A DNA stretch of 64,000 nucleotides, from NCBI RefSeq assembly GCF_900187295.1, contig NZ_LT906473.1:2914001-2978000 (forward strand). Reading direction: 5' to 3'. A model generated the notes under the pieces. The model had not been told where the DNA came from and did not search any database. It saw nothing but the letters and a program-made list of their open reading frames with translations. This DNA is from Corynebacterium cystitidis. Lineage in GTDB: Bacteria > Actinomycetota > Actinomycetes > Mycobacteriales > Mycobacteriaceae. The position numbers and the translations under genes are program-made. Numbering within the stretch: position 1 is the first letter of the stretch; each line of letters begins with the position of its first letter. Positions 1-6,534 of the stretch are shown here, piece after piece.

Positions 1-1
1 C

Positions 2-436
2 CTCATTCCTCGCCAGACGGTCGCACCGAAACATTATCTTGCCGACGTTGCTCTGTCCTTATATTTCGCGGGCATCCGTCCCCGCCAGCTGAATACTTCT
101 CAGAACGCGAGTCGCTTCGGTCAGTTCTTTGAGTCTTTCGCGGTGCATAGCGCGAGGGTCGCCGGCTCCGCTCACGGGTTGAAGGCCAGTCATGTGCGGA
201 CCAAGGGTGGTGAGCGCGAGATTGATCTTGTGCTCGAATCTCGCGACGGCGCTGTGCTCGCCTTCGAGATGAAGCTGGCCGGTCGCATCCGCGATGAAGA
301 TGTCCGCCACCTGACCTGGCTCCGCGACCAGCTCGGCGAAGACCTCGTTGAGGCAGTGGTGCTCTACACGGGTCGATACGCTTATCGACGCCCTGACGGT
401 GTCGCCGTTATCCCACTGTCGCTCCTCAGGGCTTAG
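2..436 (+). CDS. DUF4143-type AAA ATPase, C-terminal part (cut by window edge)
   Basis: The frame is open from the first base, so only the C-terminal ~144 residues are present. It contains the nuclease-like C-terminal domain of DUF4143 ATPases: GEREIDLVLE followed by AFEMK, an E/D...E-x-K arrangement of the PD-(D/E)XK type, and the ending YAYRRPDGVAVIPL. The same ending occurs in the complete gene 0.7 kb downstream (YAYPRPDGVKVIPI) and in the pseudogene near 5.5 kb, so this is the first of three related copies. The internal ATG at 143 is not the likely start because homology extends upstream. The family is uncharacterised; roles in genome conflict or toxin-antitoxin-like modules are only inferred. 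Confidence 0.75.
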   Translation, partial: LIPRQTVAPKHYLADVALSLYFAGIRPRQLNTSQNASRFGQFFESFAVHSARVAGSAHGLKASHVRTKGGEREIDLVLESRDGAVLAFEMKLAGRIRDEDVRHLTWLRDQLGEDLVEAVVLYTGRYAYRRPDGVAVIPLSLLRA

Positions 437-445
437 GGTTTGCTG

Positions 446-482
446 GGGCCCGGAAAGTGCGAGTCAAGATGCCATCCGACAC
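446..482 (-). pseudogene. 5' fragment of the AbiE-associated small gene
   Basis: On the minus strand, GTG at 482 begins VSDGILTRTFR, matching the N-terminus of the complete small gene starting at 4814 (MSDGILTRTFR) over about 33 bases. The similarity then stops and the frame closes after 18 codons. This shows that an AbiE-like gene once lay divergent from the ATPase gene starting at 740, as it still does around 4.8 kb. The fragment starts within 10 bases of the preceding ATPase stop, marking a deletion junction. Confidence 0.6.
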
Positions 483-634
483 GCAGCTAACCCCCTAACT
501 CCTTATCGAGATTTTCCCTGGCCGCCATGCTAATCAATGGGGGTATACTGCGCCCACCACGGTTGGAACCTGTTATTACATGCAGCGCCATTCCCACCAC
601 TCATTTCCTGGTCTTGGTAACTGATCTTGCCACG

Positions 635-719
635 CGCCAAACACTGGAATGAAATCACGCCAAATACTGGAACAGAAATTTGCCAAACACTGGAATTGAA
701 ACGCGCCAAACACTGTAAT
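635..719 (+). repeat. Four direct repeats with exact 23-bp period upstream of DUF4143 ATPase
   Basis: Four copies of a 16-base unit (consensus CGCCAAACACTGGAAT) start at 635, 658, 681 and 704, an exact 23-base spacing of about two helical turns. Each carries the half-symmetric core CCA-N5-TGG (the last copy has TGT). The array ends 20 bases before the ATPase start, where a repressor or activator would act. Two further copies in the same period precede the ATPase pseudogene at 4928-4966. The bound protein is unknown; autoregulation by the module is an inference. Confidence 0.75.
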
Positions 720-739
720 TCACTGGTAGGATGGCCTTC

Positions 740-2011
740 ATGAAGTATCTTCCACGGCTAGCAGATGACGATCTCGCTTTCCGTCTCAAGGCAAAAGGCG
801 CGGTGTTGATTGAGGGCCCAAAGTGGTGTGGCAAAACGACGACAGCCCGCGCCGCAGCAACTAGTGTCTTGTCAATGGATCAGCCTGAAATGGCGGCTCA
901 ATACAGACAAATGGCAGAGACTGCTCCAACGCTTCTACTCGAAGGTGAGACTCCAAGGCTCATCGACGAATGGCAGGTGGCGCCGACGTTGTGGAATACG
1001 GTTCGCTACGAAGTGGATCGAAGAGGAGAGCCTGGACAGTTCATTCTGACCGGGTCTGCGATGCCCGTAGAACTCGATAGCGCTACACACACGGGTACAG
1101 GACGCATCACGAGAATGCGAATGCGTCCGATGAGTCTCTTTGAATCAGGCGACTCTACTGGCCATGTGTCTTTGCGGAAACTTTTCGATGGGGACTCTCC
1201 CGCAGCAACCGCTCAGGCCGATCTTGAGGAGATCGCCTACCTGCTCGCTCGTGGTGGATGGCCACAGGCGGTAACAACGAAGGATCGCAAAGCTGCGCTT
1301 TTTCATGCTCGGGATTACGTGGATGCTGTCGTCTCAAACGATATTCGCCGGGTTGATTCTGTAAAGAGGGATGCTGATAAGGCAGAACGTTTACTCCGTT
1401 CTTACGGCCGACATTGCGCTACGTCCGCCTCACTGGAGACCATACGATTGGATGTCTTAGGGGATAAAGACGACACTTTTGATGCGAAAACGCTCTACAA
1501 CTACATTGACGCTTTGAAGAAGATATTCGTCATTGAAGACGTACCGGCGTGGAACCCCAATGTCAGGTCTAAGACTGCAATACGAACAGCTGATACACGA
1601 TTCTTTGTTGATCCTTCCATTGCTGTCGCAGCACTACGCCTCGGTCCACGCGATTTGATCTTCGATCTCAACACGATGGGTTTAATATTTGAGAATCTTG
1701 TCGTTCGTGATCTTCGGGTTTACGCGGAACTTTTAGATGGCGCTGTCTACCATTATCGGGACAAGTCTGGGTTGGAATGTGATGCCGTCGTTCACCTGCG
1801 TGATGGATCTTACGGCTTGATTGAAGTAAAAATCGGTGGCGACACAGCTATCGAGCAGGGCGCAGAAAGCTTGAAAACACTCGCCGCCCATATCGATACA
1901 GCACGTATGCGACCACCCGCTTTTCTCGCAGTCGTCACCGCCGTCGGCCCTTACGCCTATCCCCGTCCAGACGGAGTCAAGGTCATACCCATTACAACCT
2001 TCGGCCCCTAA
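740..2011 (+). CDS. ATP-binding protein, AAA_14/DUF4143 family
   Basis: A 423-residue ATPase with Walker A GPKWCGKT (residues ~26-33), Walker B-like LIDEWQ, sensor-like ILTGSA, and a C-terminal DUF4143 nuclease-like fold with GLECDAVV...LIEVK. The ATG at 740 is preferred over the in-frame ATG at 731: AGG at 727-729 gives spacing of 10, the protein then begins MKYLPR, and the pseudogene copy has this ATG mutated to GCG. It sits directly behind the 23-bp repeat array and is the only intact member of three copies in the first 5.6 kb. Members of this family are widespread and poorly characterised. No substrate can be assigned. Confidence 0.85.
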   Translation: MKYLPRLADDDLAFRLKAKGAVLIEGPKWCGKTTTARAAATSVLSMDQPEMAAQYRQMAETAPTLLLEGETPRLIDEWQVAPTLWNTVRYEVDRRGEPGQFILTGSAMPVELDSATHTGTGRITRMRMRPMSLFESGDSTGHVSLRKLFDGDSPAATAQADLEEIAYLLARGGWPQAVTTKDRKAALFHARDYVDAVVSNDIRRVDSVKRDADKAERLLRSYGRHCATSASLETIRLDVLGDKDDTFDAKTLYNYIDALKKIFVIEDVPAWNPNVRSKTAIRTADTRFFVDPSIAVAALRLGPRDLIFDLNTMGLIFENLVVRDLRVYAELLDGAVYHYRDKSGLECDAVVHLRDGSYGLIEVKIGGDTAIEQGAESLKTLAAHIDTARMRPPAFLAVVTAVGPYAYPRPDGVKVIPITTFGP

Positions 2012-2101
2012 GCCCTTGACCAACAGCGCGGTTGTACACCGTCAGTGCAGAGAGCGGGACGGTGACGATGCCGTCGTCAAGCTTGGCGACGTCTCCAGCA
2101 A

Positions 2102-2782
2102 TTATTTCCTGACCAGTGCGACTGCTCGCCACACGCTGACCCCTGCTGCAAGCACCACCCACGACAGAACCGTCCCGGCGCTCAAGAGCTGATTTTCGCC
2201 GCTGATCAGCTGGCGTAGTGGATCGAAAGAAAAGTAGAATCTGGCCGGGGGATAGACACGACTAATCGCCGGGAATGCTAAGAGCGGAGCAAGCAAGAAT
2301 ATAGCCGCTGCAGTGAGCAGATTATCCGTAAGCCATGTCAGGGCGCAGGCAATAAGGAACAGTACGAGGCTCGACAAGAGCATGTAGAGCGCTGCGTTCA
2401 CCGTTTCTGCAGGTGGGGTGTTGATTGTAAGTTGCAGCAAAATAAACACTGCTGTCAGAAAGCTCACTACCGCAACACCGGCTAGGAGCATATGGAGGCA
2501 GGTCAATAACCCCGCTCTCAAGTTGCTACCCGACAAGAGAGCGACAAGTTTTATCTCCCTTGACGATATTTCCATCTGGCACAGCGCGAAGGCAACAATC
2601 ACACTGCTAAAACTGGCTAGTGAAGCACCCGCAGTCACTGACAGGGAAGTGACCCCGGAGTCGTTGACTTGGAATCGGAGAAACTGCAGAGCAAAAGCGG
2701 CAACAACCCACAGGACGGCTGCTAGCAACGCACGTTGGACAGTCTGTACTGAGAAAATCCTGACCACGTAGGCGCGTATCAT
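2102..2782 (-). CDS. Multi-pass membrane protein, probable ABC-2-type permease subunit
   Basis: A 226-residue protein with about six hydrophobic segments, including LLAAVLWVVAAFALQFL, ASFSSVIVAFALC, LVLFLIACALTWL and a C-terminal VLSWVVLAAGVSVWRAV. The start at 2782 is chosen over one at 2845 because AGGAAGG lies 8 bases upstream. Its ATG overlaps the TGA of an upstream minus-strand remnant with a membrane segment, so it was once the distal gene of an operon, probably a small exporter with an ATPase now missing. The neighbouring response regulator on the other strand fits the usual regulator/exporter pairing. The transported substrate is unknown. Confidence 0.6.
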   Translation of the reverse strand: MIRAYVVRIFSVQTVQRALLAAVLWVVAAFALQFLRFQVNDSGVTSLSVTAGASLASFSSVIVAFALCQMEISSREIKLVALLSGSNLRAGLLTCLHMLLAGVAVVSFLTAVFILLQLTINTPPAETVNAALYMLLSSLVLFLIACALTWLTDNLLTAAAIFLLAPLLAFPAISRVYPPARFYFSFDPLRQLISGENQLLSAGTVLSWVVLAAGVSVWRAVALVRK

Positions 2783-2783
2783 C

Positions 2784-2880
2784 AGCCAACCTTCCTGCGG
2801 TTGGTCACAAAAATGACGATAATCGCGCACAGTAACCAACCACAAAGGATTAAGACCCCTCCAGCGATCGATGGGCCATT
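2784..2880 (-). pseudogene. C-terminal remnant of an upstream membrane gene
   Basis: The minus-strand frame ending in the TGA that overlaps the permease ATG encodes GPSIAGGVLILCGWLLCAII and then VIFVTNRRKVG: one membrane helix and a basic tail. No start or longer gene exists upstream, where the sequence passes into an inverted repeat (2883-2909) and then a histidine-kinase fragment on the opposite strand. It looks like the 3' end of a second permease subunit left after a deletion. Confidence 0.45.
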
Positions 2881-2882
2881 AG

Positions 2883-2909
2883 GATCTACCTGCCTTCCGG
2901 CAGTAGATC
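2883..2909. repeat. Inverted repeat at the junction of two gene remnants
   Basis: GATCTACCTGCC and GGCAGTAGATC form a stem with one bulged base and a very short loop. It lies exactly where the minus-strand membrane-gene remnant meets the plus-strand kinase remnant. It could be a terminator relic or a scar of the deletion that removed the 5' parts of both genes. Confidence 0.45.
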
Positions 2910-2934
2910 ACAGAGCAGATTCAACAAAACTCCA

Positions 2935-3156
2935 GGCTCCACTCGTAACGCGGCCGTTTCTGTACTGGTTGATGAACACAATGAGGGGCTTAGAGTTTTC
3001 GTGTCTAACCCGGTGGCGAATGATGTTAACGAGCGCCCACCGGGCACGCAGCACGGCCTCATCGGCTTACGAGAGCGGGTCGAAGGAGCCCAGGGCGTTT
3101 TTACAGTCGGTATTGTCGACGAGGAATTCCAGGTGAAAGCGTGGATGCCGTGGTGA
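2935..3156 (+). pseudogene. Sensor histidine kinase, C-terminal remnant
   Basis: An open frame without a start encodes SVLVDEHNEGLRVFVSNPV, then the G2-box-like HGLIGLRERVEGAQGVF and the ending FQVKAWMPW, the final part of a HisKA_3/HATPase_c kinase of the NarX/DesK type. The sensor, dimerisation/phosphoacceptor and N-box regions are absent. Its stop overlaps the start of the response regulator by 16 bases, the usual translational coupling of such pairs. The regulator is therefore an orphan as far as this window shows. Confidence 0.7.
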
Positions 3157-3797
3157 AGTTATTAATTATCGACGATGACCCGCTGGTTGTCGCCGGGCTC
3201 AGATACATTTTGTCGCGCAATTTTGAGATTGTTGGCGAAGGTTCTGACGGGGATCAGGCCGTCGATTTAGTGGATAAGTGCAAACCCGATGTTGTTCTCA
3301 TGGACATCAGGATGGAAAGGGTTGACGGGGTCGAGGCAACCAAAAGAATCCTCGGGCGCGAGAACCCGCCGAAAGTCATCGTCCTCACTACCTTCGACGC
3401 AGACGAGATGGTACTTCGTGCACTTCAAGCTGGTGCTTCGGGGTTTCTACTTAAAGACACCCCGCCGCAGAACATGATCACTGCGATAGAAAACGTTGCC
3501 ACCGGCGGAAGATCATTGTCTCCGAGTGTCGTCGAGAAAGTTGTTCATGCAGCTACTGTCCAGTCAGGAAATACGCGCCGTGACGTTGCCCGCGCCCAAC
3601 TGGCGGGACTGAGTGAGCGTGAACTTCAAGTCGCTCAGCTGGTGTCCGCCGGTCTAACAAACCAGGAGATCGCTGATCACCTGTACTTCTCAGCCGCATC
3701 TGTGAAAGCGACCATCACTCGAATCCTCGACAAACTCGCTGTAAGTAACCGGGTGCACATTGCGATTGTGGTCCATGACGCGGAACTGGAGCAATAA
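3141..3797 (+). CDS. Response regulator, NarL/LuxR family
   Basis: A 218-residue two-domain regulator. The receiver domain has the acidic pocket DDD (residues 11-13), phosphoacceptor D55 in VVLMDIRM, and T/K positions in LTTF and LLKDTP. The C-terminal LuxR-type HTH runs from about residue 153 (LSERELQVAQLVSAGLTNQEIA) to 210. GTG at 3141 overlaps the kinase remnant; GTG codons at 3150 and 3153 are alternatives. Its cognate kinase is truncated, so it may be unphosphorylated, cross-activated or decaying. Its original target is likely the divergent exporter gene. Confidence 0.85.
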   Translation: MDAVVKLLIIDDDPLVVAGLRYILSRNFEIVGEGSDGDQAVDLVDKCKPDVVLMDIRMERVDGVEATKRILGRENPPKVIVLTTFDADEMVLRALQAGASGFLLKDTPPQNMITAIENVATGGRSLSPSVVEKVVHAATVQSGNTRRDVARAQLAGLSERELQVAQLVSAGLTNQEIADHLYFSAASVKATITRILDKLAVSNRVHIAIVVHDAELEQ

Positions 3798-3831
3798 CCT
3801 GCTGCCCGGGTGCCCTCCAGCCAACAAAACT

Positions 3832-4494
3832 TTAGAGCTCACGCATGATATCGTCAGCAATTTTGACCATGCGGTCGGTAATAGTCTGCCACTGCTCCAG
3901 CGAGAGTCCATAGCGCATGACCTCACGGTAACCATGTCGGGATGCAGCTTTCAACGCGTCAGCGAAATAGCGGGGATCAAAACCTGGATCGTGTTCTTGG
4001 GCAAGAACGAAGAGGCCAGGAAGATCATAAAGACCGGAACGTAGAATGCTGTCGAAGTCAATCAGATCTCGGGCATACGCGCGCCCGAAGAGCGCGAGGG
4101 TTTTTGAGGCGACGACGTCGTCCTTGGACAGAACACCCCCGATAGGCAGTAAGACGCCGTCACTGTCGCTCCGCCAGTCAATACCGAGGTCTATTTCAAC
4201 TTTCATGCCGGTTCCTTCATCGACTGCTTCCAGCCGGGCGAAACCTGGATTGCGTAAATTTTCTACTACGTTGTAACCCTCGTGGCGCAAGGACGAAACG
4301 ACCGCATCTGTTGCGAGTTCAAATTTCTCAAGGTCATGTTGGTTGGTGAAGAGATCAATATCTTGGGTTGGGCGGCCGCTAAGTCCGTGTGCTTGTAAAG
4401 CTTTTCCGCCGGCCAAAAGGAAGTTGTCGGCAGCTGAGGCGTGAAGCGCTAGCTCAGCGACCCGTTGTTGAAACTCCTCTTCGGTCAAGGCCAT
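3832..4494 (-). CDS. AbiEii-like nucleotidyltransferase (toxin-like)
   Basis: A 220-residue protein of the AbiEii/nucleotidyltransferase superfamily. The N-terminal region has FLLAGGKALQAHGL (GG motif at residues 29-30) followed by TQDIDLF (DxD at 45-47), the metal-binding signature. AbiEii proteins act as toxins that nucleotidylate tRNA or NTP-linked targets; activity here is inferred. The start at 4494 (MALTEEE) lies two bases after the upstream gene's stop, indicating translational coupling; a longer frame to 4566 overlaps that gene and is unlikely. It is the second gene of a two-gene operon. Confidence 0.75.
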   Translation of the reverse strand: MALTEEEFQQRVAELALHASAADNFLLAGGKALQAHGLSGRPTQDIDLFTNQHDLEKFELATDAVVSSLRHEGYNVVENLRNPGFARLEAVDEGTGMKVEIDLGIDWRSDSDGVLLPIGGVLSKDDVVASKTLALFGRAYARDLIDFDSILRSGLYDLPGLFVLAQEHDPGFDPRYFADALKAASRHGYREVMRYGLSLEQWQTITDRMVKIADDIMREL

Positions 4495-4496
4495 CG

Positions 4497-4814
4497 TTAG
4501 GATCTCAGTTCCGGAAATTTTTCTTCCCATGACCTGGTAATAAGCCGATCGAAAGTGACCGGCCACAGCCGAACTAGCAGCTCCTTGTTCACCAGGCTCA
4601 CAACATCATCTGGCCGTGCAGAACCCAAGATTTCTCGATAGACACCCCGCACATGTACCTCATCCGACAGATTGACCACTTCGTTTTCTTGGCGAGCCCA
4701 GATAATCGAATGCGGGATCTCCAATGTTCCTGTAGCAGGCCCTTTAAGATCGTCGAGGGAGTCCGGCACAAAAAATGGAGGCCGGAAAGTACGGGTCAAG
4801 ATGCCATCGGACAT
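4497..4814 (-). CDS. Small partner of the AbiEii-like protein (possible antitoxin)
   Basis: A 105-residue protein with no winged-helix that I can recognise, unlike classical AbiEi antitoxins. The ATG at 4814 has AAAGG 8 bases upstream; an in-frame ATG at 4850 lacks this support. It is immediately followed by the nucleotidyltransferase gene, so a cognate antitoxin or accessory role is suggested by position only. A truncated 5' copy lies at 446-482 near the first ATPase gene. The promoter would lie in the region shared with the 23-bp repeats at 4928-4966. Confidence 0.6.
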   Translation of the reverse strand: MSDGILTRTFRPPFFVPDSLDDLKGPATGTLEIPHSIIWARQENEVVNLSDEVHVRGVYREILGSARPDDVVSLVNKELLVRLWPVTFDRLITRSWEEKFPELRS

Positions 4815-4927
4815 ATCTAAAGCCTTTCCATTCCTGTTCGAGGTGTGCACTGGCTTCCCGCCATCATACTAAGGTTATGCCCAGCGAGGGGCGAGGTAGT
4901 TCCGCAGTCACAATATCGTATACAGGG

Positions 4928-4966
4928 TTCCAAACACTGGAATTAAAACGTGCCAAACACTGGAAC
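4928..4966 (+). repeat. Two direct repeats, 23-bp period, before the ATPase pseudogene
   Basis: TTCCAAACACTGGAAT at 4928 and TGCCAAACACTGGAAC at 4951 match the four-copy array at 635-719 in sequence and exact spacing. They lie between the minus-strand AbiE-like operon and the plus-strand ATPase pseudogene, in what was a divergent promoter region. Confidence 0.75.
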
Positions 4967-4984
4967 ACGCTGGTAGAAAGTGTC

Positions 4985-5570
4985 CGCGAAGTATCTTCCA
5001 CGTCTGTTAGACTCGGAGCTTTCCTTTCGCCTCGAAACAAAGAGTGCGGTGTTGATTGAGGGCCCTAGGTGGTGCAGAAAAAGGCCCAACACTTCTTTTG
5101 GAAGGTTCCGAGGCTTATCGGCCAGTGGCAGTTAGCGCCTCAACTATGCAATACCGTTACCAGGCGAAGCACATACAGCATGGGCTCAGGCAGGCCTCGA
5201 AGAGATCGTGTTTTATCGTGCACGAGGTTGATGGTCACAGGCTGTAACCCTTACATGCGAGAGAACAGCATTTTTCACGTCCGGGATTATGGTGACGCTA
5301 AAACGCTCTACAGTTCCTTCTATTGCGGTGGCGGCCTTGGGTTTTGGTCCGCGAGATTTGATTGAGGATCTCAACACGATGGGACTCATATTTGAGAATC
5401 TTGTCGTTCGTGATTTCCGGATTTATGCGGAAAGCCTAAGCGGTACTGTCTGCCTTTATCTCGATAAGTCCGGCCTGGAATGTGGCGCCGTCGTGCGCTC
5501 AGTTGGGCCGTACGCTTATCGACGCTTAGACGGCGAAAACGCCATCCCTATCACAGACCGGCCCCTAAAC
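4985..5570 (+). pseudogene. DUF4143 ATPase, degraded paralogue
   Basis: This stretch aligns along the ATPase gene at 740-2011 but is mutated and internally deleted. It has GCGAAGTATCTTCCACG in place of the ATG-containing start, a broken Walker region (GTGTTGATTGAGGGCCCT, then frameshift), and large losses in the middle. A well-preserved C-terminal block reads SIAVAALGFGPRDLIEDLNT and then LIFENLVVRDFRIYAE, and ends with YAYRRLDGENAIPIT. The frame later runs into unrelated sequence. It is the third copy of the ATPase in the region. Confidence 0.85.
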
Positions 5571-5609
5571 GAGGAGGGTCATGTTAGGCGCGTGAGCTAC
5601 TTCTCAGAG

Positions 5610-5915
5610 CTATTTCTCTTCGTGTTGGATTACTTCGAAGCCGAAGAGTTCAACGGACATGCCTCGTTGTTCGTCACCCTCGTGGGCACGTTTATCGCGT
5701 TTGCTTACCCAGGCTTCGTAGTCTTGTTGGGAGTCCCATTTGGTGACAACGAAGTAGCGCTCTTCACCGAAGACGGGGCGCAGAAGTTCAAATTCCTGGA
5801 AGCCGGGGGACTTGTCGACGGCACGCTGACGGGCCGCGAAGCGTTGCTCGATTTCTTTTTCCATTCCGGCAGGGGCACTGAGAGCAGTAATGTTGATGAA
5901 GGTCATAGTCACCAT
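5610..5915 (-). CDS. MhuD/HmoA-like haem-degrading monooxygenase (ABM domain)
   Basis: A ~100-residue single-domain antibiotic-biosynthesis-monooxygenase protein. The core SPGFQEFELLRPVFGEERYF closely resembles mycobacterial MhuD, a haem oxygenase yielding mycobilin. An Asn in MTFINITA and a His in KRAHEG occupy the places of the MhuD catalytic Asn7 and His75. This implies cytosolic haem breakdown for iron. A second start (MTFIN, 5906) is possible and fits family length better. A perfect inverted repeat, CTTAGG-N4-CCTAAG, abuts the start and may be an operator. Neighbours are unrelated. Confidence 0.75.
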   Translation of the reverse strand: MVTMTFINITALSAPAGMEKEIEQRFAARQRAVDKSPGFQEFELLRPVFGEERYFVVTKWDSQQDYEAWVSKRDKRAHEGDEQRGMSVELFGFEVIQHEEK

Positions 5916-5931
5916 CTTAGGGCAGCCTAAG
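5916..5931. promoter_or_regulatory. Perfect inverted repeat abutting the MhuD-like start
   Basis: CTTAGG-GCAG-CCTAAG is a perfect 6-base inverted repeat directly next to the start codon. The half-sites resemble the TTAGG/CCTAA halves of DtxR-type iron boxes, but the 4-base spacer is shorter than the 9 bases of the usual DtxR site, so iron control is only a suggestion. Confidence 0.35.
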
Positions 5932-6041
5932 CTACGATTTGCTTAAATTTTCCTACAGTGGCGCGCCTGTTACTCATCTCGGGCAGGGTGAGAATTCCCT
6001 CCTGTATGCGCTGTCGGTCTTGAGTTACTTCCACAGAACGA

Positions 6042-6078
6042 GTACAGTCAGATTTCTGTACACTTAAATCAGTTAAGT
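6042..6078. promoter_or_regulatory. Two adjacent dyads upstream of the HTH gene
   Basis: GTACAG-N8-CTGTAC (6042-6061) is followed directly by ACTTAA-N5-TTAAGT (6062-6078). Both are perfect 6-base inverted repeats 45-80 bases before the ATG of the HTH gene. This is the layout of an autoregulated operator; the downstream HTH protein is the obvious candidate to bind it. Confidence 0.5.
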
Positions 6079-6122
6079 CATTTAAAACACTTATCTGATC
6101 CACTTTTACTCGAGGATTTTCC

Positions 6123-6518
6123 ATGAATACCACCCTGAGTGCAGCACATCTTGGCGAAGCTGAACGCGGAGAACTGAGTAAACTGTCCCAGATTGCTGAG
6201 CTCCCCAAGGTCAAAGAGGTGCTCACTTTCCTCAGCAATGCTGCCGACGGCGATGTTCTTTACACTGTGCCAGCTAAGCCTCTTTCAACGACCGAGGCCG
6301 CAGACTTGCTTGGTGTTAGTCGCAGCTTTGTCAACAAGCTGATCCGCGAGGGGGACCTTGATTGTGCGATGGTGGGCAGTCATAAACGAATTCCACACAG
6401 CGCGATCACTCAATTCATGGCGGAACGTGAAACGGCTCGCAAGCTGTTTGCTGAGGCCCGAAGTAACCACAGCAAGAATGAGAACGCGGCCCTCAACGAA
6501 CTCATGGATCTGATGTAA
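6123..6518 (+). CDS. Excisionase-family HTH protein, likely antitoxin/regulator
   Basis: A 131-residue protein. Residues ~55-100 form a MerR/excisionase-type HTH (STTEAADLLGVSRSFVNKLI, then KRIPHSAITQF). The flanking N-terminal helical region and acidic C-terminus (ENAALNELMDLM) resemble actinobacterial antitoxins usually paired with PIN toxins. Here the next gene, ten bases on, is a 337-residue protein of no family I recognise. Two perfect dyads lie upstream. Regulation of its own operon is inferred. Confidence 0.7.
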   Translation: MNTTLSAAHLGEAERGELSKLSQIAELPKVKEVLTFLSNAADGDVLYTVPAKPLSTTEAADLLGVSRSFVNKLIREGDLDCAMVGSHKRIPHSAITQFMAERETARKLFAEARSNHSKNENAALNELMDLM

Positions 6519-6534
6519 TCTAGGTCAAGTGAGT

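Noticed and set aside
635..719. CRISPR array
   Set aside because: Units are 16 bases with 7-base spacers at constant 23-base period, no cas genes and no unique spacers; operator-like instead.
5289..5930. 213-codon plus-strand gene
   Set aside because: It joins the conserved end of the ATPase pseudogene to antisense sequence of the MhuD-like gene, so it is not a real protein.
5916..5931. Canonical DtxR iron box
   Set aside because: Half-sites look similar, but spacing (4 bases) differs from the usual 19-base DtxR site.
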